Below are positions 30,743-37,984 of a stretch of DNA of 38,787 bases, one piece after another. This DNA is from Cyanobium sp. (GTDB taxonomy: Bacteria; Cyanobacteriota; Cyanobacteriia; PCC-6307; Cyanobiaceae). The DNA lies in the NCBI GenBank assembly GCA_007135755.1, contig SLIG01000142.1, forward strand, positions 1 to 38,787, read 5' to 3'. The notes beneath the pieces were generated by a model that worked only from the letters and a program-made list of their open reading frames with translations, did not search any database and had not been told where the DNA came from. Made by a program: the position numbers and the translations under genes. Every line of letters starts with the position of its first letter. The first letter of the stretch is position 1.

Positions 30743-30757
30743 CGGCCCGATGGGCCG
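30743..30757. repeat. Perfect hairpin just after cyAbrB
   Basis: CGGCCC and GGGCCG form a perfect six-base stem with a three-base loop, seven bases after the cyAbrB stop codon. No T-run follows. The ATG of the next small gene (30750) lies in the loop and stem, so the fold would hide that start. Confidence 0.5.
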
Positions 30758-30935
30758 TCCCCCCGGCGATGACGACGATCTGCCCGCGGCTCAGGGTCTT
30801 CCGCTCCCACTACGCCTGCTGGCCCTGATCGGTGCGTTCTCCTTCCTGATGATCGGCCTCAGCAGTGTGGTGCCGCTGCTGAGACCTCCTCCGCCCAGGC
30901 CCATGCCGGATCAGCAGCGGGGCCCTCTCGTCTGA
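30750..30935 (+). CDS. Small single-span membrane protein
   Basis: A 61-residue protein with a hydrophilic N-terminus (GRPPGDDDDLPAAQGLP), one likely membrane helix (about 19-42, LPLRLLALIGAFSFLMIGLSS) and a Pro-rich tail ending MPDQQRGPLV. The length and layout resemble small proteins common in picocyanobacteria, but I recognise no family. It starts 14 bases after cyAbrB and is probably read from the same transcript. Its start codon sits inside the hairpin at 30743-30757, and the upstream region lacks a clear ribosome site, so translation may depend on passage of the cyAbrB ribosome. The frame extends upstream across cyAbrB without an alternative start that looks natural. Confidence 0.6.
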   Translation: MGRPPGDDDDLPAAQGLPLPLRLLALIGAFSFLMIGLSSVVPLLRPPPPRPMPDQQRGPLV

Positions 30936-31072
30936 GCTGCCCCTCTCTGCGGCAGCCTTCTCTTTCCGGCTGGCTGGTGCCGGGTGTCGCTCCTAGGCTC
31001 TGCTGAGGTTCAACGCGCCCTTCGCCAGGTCACCGGCATCGCTATCGGCCCAACCCAACCCTGCACGAAACC

Positions 31073-31846
31073 TTGAGCAGCCACTCTCTCCTGCTCGACG
31101 CTCTGCTGCTGTTCCTGATCATTCTGGGGCGCTACCTGCTCACCGCCGGTGGATCGTGGTGGCTGCTGCGCATCTGGGGCCGGCACCGAACCCCGGAACC
31201 CACTCCCGCCCAGCGCCGCCGCTGCGATGCGGGGATCCGCCATGACATCCGTCTGTCGGTGTCTTCAGCCGCGGTGTTCGCTGTGGGCGCCGGGCTGGTG
31301 CTCTGGCTGCAGGCCCATGGCCTCACCCGCCTCTACACCCGGCCCGATGCCTACGGCTGGTGGTACATCGCCGTGAGTTACCTGGCGGTGCTGGTGCTTC
31401 AGGACGCGGTGTTCTACGCCACCCACCGCCTGTTTCACCATCCGCGGCTTTACCACTGGTGCCACCACGGCCATCACCGCTCTCACCATCCCACCCCCTG
31501 GACCTCGTTTGCCTTCGATCCCCCTGAAGCGGTGGTGCAGGCCCTGTTTCTGGTGCTGGTGGTGGCGCTGATGCCCCTGCACCTGATCACCCTGGTGGCG
31601 GTGCTGAGCACCATGACGGTGTGGGCGATCGTGAACCACGTGGATCTGGATCACCTCCCCCAGCGCTTTCCCCACCATCTGTTCGGCCGCTGGCTGATCG
31701 GTCCGGCCCACCATTGCCTCCATCACCGCCGGCCCGGGGTGCATTTCGGCCTCTACTTCACCTTCTGGGACCGGATCGGCGGCACCGAAGACCGCAGCTA
31801 TGCCGCCAGCGTGGGAGCACCGGCCGTGGAGTCGGGGGCGGGGTGA
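31073..31846 (+). CDS. Fatty acid hydroxylase / sterol desaturase family membrane di-iron protein
   Basis: A 257-residue membrane protein with the histidine clusters of this superfamily: THRLFHHPRLYHWCHHGHH, then NHVDLDH, then HHCLHHRRPGVHFG near the C-terminus. Four or so hydrophobic segments surround them. The enzymes use a di-iron site to hydroxylate or desaturate lipids or carotenoids; the substrate here is not visible. The start is a TTG at 31073, because no ATG or GTG is in frame before the first membrane segment. The open frame continues to about 31007 and includes a CTG 12 bases upstream, so the N-terminus is uncertain. It lies alone between cyAbrB's small neighbour and a hairpin terminator. 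Confidence 0.88.
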   Translation: MSSHSLLLDALLLFLIILGRYLLTAGGSWWLLRIWGRHRTPEPTPAQRRRCDAGIRHDIRLSVSSAAVFAVGAGLVLWLQAHGLTRLYTRPDAYGWWYIAVSYLAVLVLQDAVFYATHRLFHHPRLYHWCHHGHHRSHHPTPWTSFAFDPPEAVVQALFLVLVVALMPLHLITLVAVLSTMTVWAIVNHVDLDHLPQRFPHHLFGRWLIGPAHHCLHHRRPGVHFGLYFTFWDRIGGTEDRSYAASVGAPAVESGAG

Positions 31847-31857
31847 GCGCCGGATAA

Positions 31858-31879
31858 CCGCCCCGCGCTGGTGGGGCGG
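31858..31879 (+). terminator. Possible terminator hairpin after the hydroxylase gene
   Basis: CCGCCCC (31858-31864) and GGGGCGG (31873-31879) form a perfect seven-base GC stem with an eight-base loop, 12 bases after the hydroxylase stop. The T-tract is weak and displaced (CTTT about ten bases on), so termination efficiency is doubtful. Confidence 0.45.
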
Positions 31880-31914
31880 GCGCGCCAGCTTTAAAAGACT
31901 TCACATCTGGAACC

Positions 31915-32097
31915 ATGAGCGTTTCTCAGGTGCATCGGGAGGCCATGACCTCCGGCGTGATCACAGTTCAGGAAATCCACTGGCTGGCCCGTCACCGCGA
32001 TCAGTTCAGCCCGCAGGAGCGGCAGGTGGTGGCGGGACTGATCCGCTTTCTGCAGCAGGGCGTGATCAACTACGGCTGCCGCCTGCAGGCTGTGTGA
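31915..32097 (+). CDS. Small conserved protein of picocyanobacterial type
   Basis: A 60-residue helical protein starting MSVSQVHREAMTSGVITVQE and ending FLQQGVINYGCRLQAV. I recall similar small proteins in marine and freshwater Synechococcus (same N-terminus, and a Gly-Cys-Arg near the end), but no function is known. The ATG at 31915 has TCTGGAACC before it, a weak ribosome site. TTTAAAAG at about 31890 may be part of a promoter -10 region. It precedes the transglutaminase-like gene by 34 bases in the same direction. Confidence 0.72.
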   Translation: MSVSQVHREAMTSGVITVQEIHWLARHRDQFSPQERQVVAGLIRFLQQGVINYGCRLQAV

Positions 32098-32131
32098 TGG
32101 CACCCTGAAGGGCCGGGAGACGCTCAACGGC

Positions 32132-33085
32132 ATGTTGTTCCACGTGCGCCACGTCCTGCGGTACGCCTACGAGCGACCGGTGTTTCTCGAGCCCACCACC
32201 GTGCGGCTCACCCCCCGCACCGACCCCGCCCAGCGGCTGCTGCACCACCAGCTCCAGGTCACCCCGGAGCCGAGCGGCAGCAGCCGGGTGCTGGAACCGG
32301 ACGGTGCCGAGAGCGTGGTGCTGTGGTTCAACGCCCTGCAGGAGGAGCTCACCATCGCGGTGGACACGGTGGTGCGAACCACCCGGGACAACCCTTTCGA
32401 CTGGATCATCACCCACTCCCCCGCCAGACGTCTGCCGGCGGCCTACCCGGCCGAGTACGGCGTCTCCCTGGCCCCGGCTCTGGGGGCAACGGCAGCGCCG
32501 ATCGCGGAGCCGGTGCGCCAATGGGCGGCCGAACAGGCCGCGGCGGTGGATGGTTCCACCACCGATTTCCTGATGCATCTGGCCGACACGATCCACCACG
32601 GTTTTCACCACATCGGCCGGCCCGACGGCGAGCCGATGGCCGCCGCCGACACCCTGGCCAGCCGCACCGGGGCCTGCCGCGACACCGCCATCCTCTACGT
32701 GCAGGCCTGCCGCAGCCTGGGGCTGGCGGCCCGCTTCGTGAGCGGCTACTCGATGCACCACCCCGAGGAGGTGAGCGAGCACGAACTGCACGCCTGGGCC
32801 GAGGTGTACCTGCCGGGGGCCGGCTGGCGGGGCTACGACCCCAGCCTCGGGCTGGCGGTGGCCGACGGCCATGTGGTGCTGGCGGCCTCCCCCGACCATC
32901 ACCTGGCGGCACCCGTGAGCGGCCGCTACCGCGGCACGGGGGTGGGTTCGTCGATGCGCTATGCGGTGGAGGTGCGCACCGCCGAAACCCTCGACGCCCT
33001 GCAGGCCCTGGATCGCGACAAGCCCGTGGCCATGCCGGCGCCGGAGCAGTGGATCAGCGGCGAGGGCACGCCCGGCCAGGGGTGA
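32132..33085 (+). CDS. Transglutaminase-like protease-fold protein
   Basis: A 317-residue protein with an N-terminal beta domain (VRHVLRYAYERPVFLEPTTVRL), common in bacterial transglutaminase-like proteins, and a catalytic core. The Cys-His-Asp triad is Cys182 (RTGACRDTAILYV), His220 (HELHAWAEVYLP) and Asp236 (GYDPSLG). No signal peptide is seen, so it is probably cytosolic. In other bacteria such proteins occur with DUF2126, alpha-E and permuted ATP-grasp proteins, a set of uncertain function. A DUF2126 gene is in this window, seven kb away, but no alpha-E or ATP-grasp gene is. The ATG at 32132 directly precedes the conserved first strand. Confidence 0.93.
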   Translation: MLFHVRHVLRYAYERPVFLEPTTVRLTPRTDPAQRLLHHQLQVTPEPSGSSRVLEPDGAESVVLWFNALQEELTIAVDTVVRTTRDNPFDWIITHSPARRLPAAYPAEYGVSLAPALGATAAPIAEPVRQWAAEQAAAVDGSTTDFLMHLADTIHHGFHHIGRPDGEPMAAADTLASRTGACRDTAILYVQACRSLGLAARFVSGYSMHHPEEVSEHELHAWAEVYLPGAGWRGYDPSLGLAVADGHVVLAASPDHHLAAPVSGRYRGTGVGSSMRYAVEVRTAETLDALQALDRDKPVAMPAPEQWISGEGTPGQG

Positions 33086-33165
33086 TCGCTGCGACGGCGT
33101 CTGTCCTGGTTGACGGGTCCATCGGTTGGTGGCCATAACCAAGGGGAGAGGCATGCCCGATCGCC

Positions 33166-33435
33166 ATGGCCATCGACACCGGCTCAGAGGTGGTGAGGAA
33201 CGACGACATGCCGCAACCGGCCAGTTGGCGTCTATCCGCTGTTCTGCTCGCTGCGGTCGAGTCGCAGGCCCGAGTGGAGGGCGTGAGTGCCGACGAGATC
33301 GCCGCCCGTGTGGTGGAGGCAGGTCTGAATGAGCTGGGGCTCCTGCCCAACGGCCGTTGCTCCCTGCGCACGGGCTTGTGCGGTGGCGGTCCGGTCCCGC
33401 TGCCGATCCAGCAGCAGGGCAGCTCGCCCTTGTGA
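33166..33435 (+). CDS. Small ribbon-helix-helix-like protein
   Basis: An 89-residue protein. The middle, SWRLSAVLLAAVESQARVEGVS followed by ADEIAARVVEAGLNELG, has the strand-helix-helix pattern of ribbon-helix-helix DNA-binding proteins, including antitoxins. The C-terminal 30 residues (after LPNGRC) are Gly/Pro/Gln-rich and may be unstructured. No toxin gene adjoins it. The start ATG at 33166 and an internal ATG at residue 15 are both possible. It lies 80 bases after the transglutaminase-like gene and ahead of the low-GC accessory region. The family call is from pattern only. Confidence 0.55.
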   Translation: MAIDTGSEVVRNDDMPQPASWRLSAVLLAAVESQARVEGVSADEIAARVVEAGLNELGLLPNGRCSLRTGLCGGGPVPLPIQQQGSSPL

Positions 33436-33715
33436 GTCGCCACTCTCCGTCGCCACTCGTCAGCGCCCGGCGCCTGCTGCGTTGCCCGCCGGCGCGCCGG
33501 GCCTGGTGGGCGGTGGTGGGGAGACGCTGCGGCGGGCAGGGAGGCGCCTGCCGGCCTCTGGCCCTCCATGGACCGAGACGGGAAGCGGGTGCGCTGGCCC
33601 ATGTCGCGGTGTTGCTTCCACCGGGTTCTGGTGGTAAAAAAATTCCGCCAACCCACCAGACCACAGTTTGCACATACGCTGCGGTCAATGACCCGACTGA
33701 AAACCGGAGGCGACC

Positions 33716-34150
33716 ATGACACCCCTGCACAAGGGTCAGTACTTCTGCGGTTCAGTCCAGCTTGAAGTGTCTGGCGACCCTGAGAGTATGGGGTAGTGCC
33801 ATTGCACATCCTGCCGCTCCTGGTCCGCCAGCCCGGTGCATGCATCGTCCATGTGGAAACCGGATGTGGTGAGGGTGGTAGCTGGTGGTGAACACCTGCA
33901 AACGTTTCACAAAACATCCGAAAGCCTCAGTTGCCGGCAGTTCTGCGGCTGCTGCAGTGGGCATGTGATGATCCGATCGCCGGAATGGAACCTGATCGAT
34001 GTAAGTCCAGCGATTCTTCCGTCGCTACGGTTTGTTCCGGCTGGCCATGTGAATTGCTCTGAATCGGTCTTGCAGATCCAGAATGGCCTGCCAAAGTTTC
34101 GTGATTTCCCGAGAGAGTATGGTGGCTCCGATGAGCTCGTGCCAGAGTAG
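33716..34150 (+). pseudogene. GFA / Mss4-like zinc protein gene broken by an in-frame TAG
   Basis: Read through one TAG at 33794-33796, the frame gives a complete protein of the glutathione-dependent formaldehyde-activating (GFA) family, about 144 residues. Its parts are KGQYFCGSVQLEVSGDPESM, the stop, then CHCTSCRSWSA, LQTFHKTSES, FCGCCSGHVM, LIDVSPAILPS and, at the end, LPKFRDFPREYGGSDELVPE. The TAG stands where the family normally has Tyr in GYCHC, so one base change (TAC or TAT to TAG) explains it. The first zinc-site cysteine also appears lost, with YFCG where the family has CxCG. GGAGG lies six bases before the ATG. The stretch is near 53% GC in sampled lines, well below its neighbours. 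The family name is historical; activity on formaldehyde is doubtful for most members. Confidence 0.82.
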
Positions 34151-34860
34151 TGCTACCCAGTTCAGCGTGATGCCGAAAGACCACCATCATTAAGCACAAG
34201 TAGCTGCGTATCTGTTGCCTGGCTTGCTTTGAACTGGTCTGCCTTTCTGATCATGAGTGGCGGACCACAACGTTTCCCTGGAAGCGAATCTTGCCCGCGA
34301 ACAAGTCTTGCACGCGAACAATCTCATGGTGATGGCCTAGGCGATAGAGCACAAGACAGGCCAGGCGCACGCTGGTGGTTCCTCCCATGGCGGCGGACGC
34401 GACGCACACCGCCCCTCCGCTGCACTAAGGAGGAGGTGTGCGCCGCCCGTGCCGGTGTGTGCGCCAGATCACCGAGGCACAGGGGGGCATGGCCTGGGGC
34501 CCAGCCGGCCTGAGGACCCCAGCGGCAGAGCTGATCGAGGAGCTTGCCGGACCCGCCGCGCTTCAGGAGCCGCACCCCGCTGCCCTCAGCGGAAAGCTCT
34601 GGATGGATGGAGACACGCCAGCGGATGCCGCCGTACCGGTCAGGTTTTGGCCTCATGGCAGACGATTCCCTGCGGCTGACCTGCTTGCTGCGATGAAGAG
34701 ACGATTCCTCGCGGCCACGTCATTCTCCAGCTGATCCGCTGCTGGTGCTGCGGCTGGGCTGAGCGGGTTCAATTCCGAGATACTCGTGGCGCTAAGAGCG
34801 GTGATCTCCGGAATGATCCCAGCCATGCACCCCGTCTCCAGACGGTGCTGGGGTGTGGGG
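34151..34860. other. Gene-poor, lower-GC stretch with short direct repeats
   Basis: About 700 bases with no gene I can defend firmly. It contains a tandem pair of near-identical 16-mers, TCTTGCCCGCGAACAA (34289-34304) and TCTTGCACGCGAACAA (34306-34321), and a looser pair, AGACGATTCCCTGCGG (34660-34675) and AGACGATTCCTCGCGG (34699-34714). A 45-codon minus-strand frame at 34251-34388 starts ATGGGAGGA and reads naturally in part (SVRLACLVLYRLGHHHEIVRV), but it has no known relative. Composition and the broken neighbour suggest decayed, acquired DNA. Confidence 0.5.
34438..34734 (+). CDS. Doubtful small ORF with a strong ribosome site
   Basis: A frame of 98 residues from the GTG at 34438, preceded by AAGGAGGAG. 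The residues AAELIEELAGPAALQEPHP and FPAADLLAAMKRRFLAATSF read like natural helices, while the first 20 are basic and unlike a protein start. The ribosome site is among the best in the window, but it lies within two bases of the GTG, closer than usual. An internal ATG at residue 18 is also possible. I recognise no family. The ORF contains both copies of the 34660/34699 direct repeat in its 3' part. It may be a remnant of an acquired gene, or non-coding. Confidence 0.28.
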   Translation: MRRPCRCVRQITEAQGGMAWGPAGLRTPAAELIEELAGPAALQEPHPAALSGKLWMDGDTPADAAVPVRFWPHGRRFPAADLLAAMKRRFLAATSFSS

Positions 34861-35526
34861 CTACGCCAGTAGCGCCTGCAGGAATCCATCGCTGAGCTCC
34901 GCTGCCATGGCCCAGGTCTGCTGCTCGCTGAGGCCGGAGCTGCGGGTGGGTTTGTAGCTGTGGTCGCCGCCGGGGATCCAGGCCAGCTGCAGCTGGGGCG
35001 AGAGGCTGTAGGCCTCCACTTCATCGCGCCGCCCGAAGCTGTCGCGCTCCCCCTGCAGGATCAGGGTGGGAGTCTGCAGGACGGCCAGGTGCTCGGTGCG
35101 CAGCTGCTGCGGCTTGCCGGGCCGGTGGAAGGGATAGCCCAGACACAGGCAGCCGCGCACCGGGAGGGCTGCTGCCAGTTCATCCACCAGTTGGCTGGCC
35201 ACCCGGCCGCCCATGGATTTGCCGGCAACGATCAGGGGCCGGTGGGGGTGGTCTGCGGCCTCCATGGCCACCTGCTGGCGGAACGCCTCCTGCAGCACGG
35301 GCAGCCGGTCGGGCCCATGGCGGCGGCCGCTGCTGCGGGAGCGGGCCATGTAGGGGAATTCAAAGCGCACCACCCGCCAGCCGCGCTGCGCCAGCCCCGT
35401 GGCGATGGCCACCATGAACGGGCTGTCCATCGGCGCGCCGGCCCCATGGGCCAGCAGCACGGTGGCCGCAGCGGCCTCGGGCCCATCGACCAGGCGCGGG
35501 GCAGGCAGAGGAGAGGCCGCGGTCAT
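34861..35526 (-). CDS. Alpha/beta hydrolase of the KANL3/TEX30 (dienelactone hydrolase-like) type
   Basis: A 221-residue cytosolic hydrolase. The N-terminus has VLLAHGAGAPMDSPFMVAIA, the oxyanion HG motif with the GAGA signature of this subgroup. The nucleophile elbow is VAGKSMGGRVAS. The acid is probably in ILQGERDSFG and the histidine in IPGGDHSYKP. FEFPYMARSR is another family segment. The substrate is unknown. The start is the ATG at 35526; the frame is open upstream to 36138, but that part overlaps the TauE/SafE fragment in antisense and is not natural. It diverges from the truncated TauE/SafE gene over 94 bases. Confidence 0.9.
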   Translation of the reverse strand: MTAASPLPAPRLVDGPEAAAATVLLAHGAGAPMDSPFMVAIATGLAQRGWRVVRFEFPYMARSRSSGRRHGPDRLPVLQEAFRQQVAMEAADHPHRPLIVAGKSMGGRVASQLVDELAAALPVRGCLCLGYPFHRPGKPQQLRTEHLAVLQTPTLILQGERDSFGRRDEVEAYSLSPQLQLAWIPGGDHSYKPTRSSGLSEQQTWAMAAELSDGFLQALLA

Positions 35527-35620
35527 GGCCCGATCCTGCCCCAGCTGGGGGTGCGGGATGGCCGTGCCGCCTCTCGGGGCCCCATGCTCGGATGCCTGCG
35601 GCACGGCAGATCTCCTCGCC

Positions 35621-36040
35621 ATGGCTGTTGTCGCCGATCTAGTTGTCGCCGCCGATCTCAGCGCCCTTGACCTGCTGCCGGCCGCGGCCCTGGGCGGCCT
35701 GCTGGGCGCGCTGCTGCCGCTCGACAGCGGCGAGAAGCTGTTCAGCGCGCTGGTGCCCTGGCTGATCCTGCTGGCGGTGCTGGCCGTGCTGCTCGCCGAG
35801 ACCCTCACCCGCCTCAACGGGCTCAAGCAGGCCCTGGCGCTGGGGGTGAATCTGGCGGCGGCGCTGCTGTTCCTCGGTTCCGAGCAGCTGCACTGGGGCG
35901 CGGCCGCGGTGATGGCGCTGGCCGCTCTGGCGGGGGGAGCGCTGGGGGGACGGCTGGCCAGCCGCATCAACCCCGGGCGGTTGCGGGCCGTGGTGGTGCT
36001 GCTGGGGCTGGGGGTGGCCACGGTGTTCTTTCTGCGCTGA
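35621..36040 (+). CDS. TauE/SafE-family permease, N-terminally truncated
   Basis: A 139-residue membrane protein that corresponds to the second half of a TauE/SafE permease (usually about 250 residues, exporting sulfite or other anions). The part LNGLKQALALGVNLAAALLFLG, then WGAAAVMALAALAGGALGGRLASRI and NPGRLRAVVVLLGLGVATVFFL, is typical of the C-terminal half. Before it, LPAAALGGLLGALLPLDSG and LVPWLILLAVLAVLLAETL fit the middle. The first half, including the usual Gly-rich GxGGG start, is absent. The upstream DNA holds the divergent hydrolase, so the loss is not a frameshift in place. The N-terminus (VVADLVVAADLS) comes from a short duplication, GTTGTCGCCGATCT and GTTGTCGCCGCCGATCT. It is probably non-functional or repurposed. 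Its end overlaps the glutamine amidotransferase gene by 74 bases. Confidence 0.68.
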   Translation: MAVVADLVVAADLSALDLLPAAALGGLLGALLPLDSGEKLFSALVPWLILLAVLAVLLAETLTRLNGLKQALALGVNLAAALLFLGSEQLHWGAAAVMALAALAGGALGGRLASRINPGRLRAVVVLLGLGVATVFFLR

Positions 36041-36845
36041 CGGCCGGCTGGGGGGTCGGCCGCACCCCATGGCGGCTGCGGTGGATCACCTCCCCGGCGC
36101 AGAAGAGCAGCGATTCTCCGGGCTGGAAGGGTTGCCACTGCTCATCGCTGGTGAGCGGTTCGGTGCTCAGGATGGTCACCACATCGTTGGCGGTGGTGAG
36201 GGTGGAGAAATCCACCTGAAGGGGCAGATCGGCAAGGGTGGCACGGCGAAAGGGTGCTCTCCTGGTGAGCCAGTGCAGGCGGGAGGTGGCGGTGGCAAAC
36301 AGCCACTGCCCATTGCTGAGCAGGGCGTTGAACGTGCCCCGCTGCGCCAATTGAGCAGCGCAGCGGTGCAGCTGATCAAACAGGACGCCGCGATCCTGGG
36401 CCTCCACAGCGGCTTTCTCGAGCTGCTCGAGGATCCAGCAGAAGGCGGCTTCGCTGTCGGTGGAACCGAAGGGGCGGTAGCGGCTCCCAAGGGGAATCTC
36501 CCCCTCGAGATGGCCGTTGTGGGCAAAGAGCCAGGTCTGTCCTCTCCAGGTGCGGGAGAAGGGGTGGCAGTTCTCCAGGGCCACCACGCCGCTGGTGGCC
36601 TTGCGGATGTGGGCGATGCTCACCAATGCCTTGGGTGCGCGGTCCGCCAGCTGCTCCGCCAGGGCGGAGAAGGCGGCTGGGGCCTCCTCGCGCAGGAGGC
36701 TGAGGCCATGGCCATCGCGCGTGAAGCTCGCCAGCCCCCAGCCATCGGCGTGCTCGCCGGTGACACCGCCCCGCCGGCTCAGCCCCCTGAAGGAGAAGCC
36801 CATGTCGGTGGGGGTGTTGGCGTTGAGGGCCAGCAGTTCACACAT
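35967..36845 (-). CDS. Class II glutamine amidotransferase (YafJ-like)
   Basis: A 292-residue protein with the N-terminal nucleophile fold. After removal of Met1, Cys2 would be the nucleophile (MCELLALNANTPTDMGFSF). Other family segments are HADGWGLASF, SIAHIRKATSG, NCHPFSRTWRGQTWLFAHNGHLEG and FGSTDSEAAFCWILEQL. The family hydrolyses glutamine; its acceptor partner is unknown, and no synthase domain is attached. The last 30 residues are Pro/Ala-rich (TPWPPPAPAAPPRPATARG), extend beyond the usual length, and lie in the 74-base antisense overlap with the TauE/SafE fragment. This suggests that the stop was moved by the same rearrangement. The start ATG at 36845 is fixed by the Cys2 rule. Confidence 0.92.
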   Translation of the reverse strand: MCELLALNANTPTDMGFSFRGLSRRGGVTGEHADGWGLASFTRDGHGLSLLREEAPAAFSALAEQLADRAPKALVSIAHIRKATSGVVALENCHPFSRTWRGQTWLFAHNGHLEGEIPLGSRYRPFGSTDSEAAFCWILEQLEKAAVEAQDRGVLFDQLHRCAAQLAQRGTFNALLSNGQWLFATATSRLHWLTRRAPFRRATLADLPLQVDFSTLTTANDVVTILSTEPLTSDEQWQPFQPGESLLFCAGEVIHRSRHGVRPTPQPAVSAERTPWPPPAPAAPPRPATARG

Positions 36846-37052
36846 CTGCCGCTCAGGTGCCTGGGCTCAGAACTGAGCGTAGATGCCGCCATTGTCGGAG
36901 AACACCTTGTTCGCTGGGACACCAGCTGCTCGCCCCGATGCGCACGGCGACGTTGGCGAACCGGCCCAGGGGCGCCCCCTGGTGAAGACTTGCCTGCTGG
37001 GCCCCCTGGCCGGTTCGTGGTCACCCAGAATGGCCCTACAGCTTGGGGTGCC

Positions 37053-37448
37053 ATGGCCCGCCTGGAAGCCCTGCTCGCCCCCGTAGGCGACAACGAGTCC
37101 CTGCGCGGCGCCATCGCTGAGCTGGCCAGGGAGTTGGGCGGCATGTTCACCTGGCTGGACAGACGCAACGGTTCTCTGGCGCTGACAACGGGGGGCCTGG
37201 CGGTTCAGGTGCTGCTGGAGCTGCGCATGGGATCTGAGCTGGGGGTGCTGCTGAGCAGCCGCGAGGGGATGGGCAGCGGCGCACCGCTGAGCACTGCGGT
37301 GCTGGAGCAACTGCTGGCTGGCCTGCAGGTGGCAGCCCCTGGTGCGCGGGTGCTGTTCCGTTCCGACCGCGATGGTCCGATCCGTCAAGGCGCCACGACT
37401 GGAGCGGTCGGGCGTGATCGCGAATGCTTGGCTGCGGGCCTGGATTGA
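37053..37448 (+). CDS. Hypothetical protein, possibly real
   Basis: A frame of 131 residues from the ATG at 37053. The sequence from ARLEALLAPVGDNESLRGAI to VAAPGARVLFRSDRDGPIRQ has the mix of hydrophobic and charged residues expected of a folded protein. It includes GGMFTWLDRRNGSLALTTGG, AVQVLLELRMGSELGVLL and TAVLEQLLAGLQV. No family is recognised. There is no convincing ribosome site. The frame is open far upstream across the amidotransferase gene, which is chance. The 207 bases between this ATG and the amidotransferase start hold nothing I can identify. Confidence 0.45.
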   Translation: MARLEALLAPVGDNESLRGAIAELARELGGMFTWLDRRNGSLALTTGGLAVQVLLELRMGSELGVLLSSREGMGSGAPLSTAVLEQLLAGLQVAAPGARVLFRSDRDGPIRQGATTGAVGRDRECLAAGLD

Positions 37449-37750
37449 TCAGCAGCCCTGAAGTGGCAATCGCTCCACCAACAGGACAAGGTTTTCCACA
37501 GGTTTTCCCCGGTCGCCCCACGCAAGACTCACCAGCCCGTGCCGCCGTTGACTGCGGTGCGGGGAAAACGCAGCGTGCTTGACAGGCCGCAAAGAACGGT
37601 CGCGCTCGCTACCAGCTCAGCATCGGTGTGCTCCAGAGTTGCTGCAGCGCAGTGAATCTCGGCGTGATCCCGCCAGATCTCATGGCCGGATCGCGCGTTG
37701 ACGGAAGCCCTGCTGTTGTGGGCTGATGGTGGGGCAGGCGAGAGCAGTGA
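37449..37750. other. Intergenic stretch with one DnaA-box-like 9-mer
   Basis: I see no convincing gene in these 302 bases. A minus-strand frame across 37529-37740 reads partly like protein but has no clear start. TTTTCCACA, a DnaA-box-like 9-mer, lies at 37492-37500. A single box does not indicate an origin. Confidence 0.4.
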
Positions 37751-37984
37751 ATGAGCGCAATTCCGGATGCGATGCCCCCGCACGTGAGTGTGGAAAACCA
37801 GTTCCCGGAGGATCTGTACGACGCCATGCGCCAGTTCATCGCCACCCACCCGGACTGGGACCAGTACCGGCTGATGCAGTCGGCAGTGGCGGGATTTCTG
37901 TTTCAGCAGGGCTGCAAGGAGCCTGCGGTGGTGCAGCACTACCTCAACGGCTTGTTCCGCCGGCCGGGGGTGAGCGCTACCTGA
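37751..37984 (+). CDS. Small conserved cyanobacterial protein (DUF2811-like)
   Basis: A 77-residue soluble protein. The core, VSVENQFPEDLYDAMRQFIA then THPDWDQYRLMQSAVAGFLF and QHYLNGLFRR, resembles the small cyanobacterial family I know as DUF2811 (typical pattern: VS.E..IPE.L...L..F...HP.WDQ.R....A...FL.Q.G). It is predicted to be helical, with no membrane segment. The start ATG at 37751 gives six more residues than an internal ATG at 37772; both are possible. Neighbouring DNA on both sides looks degraded, but this gene appears intact. The function is unknown and the family match is from memory. Confidence 0.72.
   Translation: MSAIPDAMPPHVSVENQFPEDLYDAMRQFIATHPDWDQYRLMQSAVAGFLFQQGCKEPAVVQHYLNGLFRRPGVSAT

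Noticed and set aside
33794-33796. In-frame TAG as pyrrolysine or another recoding in the GFA gene
   Set aside because: Pyrrolysine is not known in cyanobacteria, the family has Tyr here, and a single-base change explains it; left as a pseudogene unless reads show otherwise.
37492-37500. DnaA-box-like TTTTCCACA as part of a replication origin
   Set aside because: Only one copy here (a near match, TTGTCCACA, lies at about 3549); no cluster, no AT-rich zone, and no dnaA or dnaN gene.
37529-37740. Minus-strand frame reading HEIWRDHAEIHCAAATLEHT
   Set aside because: Partly protein-like, but there is no start codon with a ribosome site, no known family, and it continues antisense through the DUF2811-like gene.
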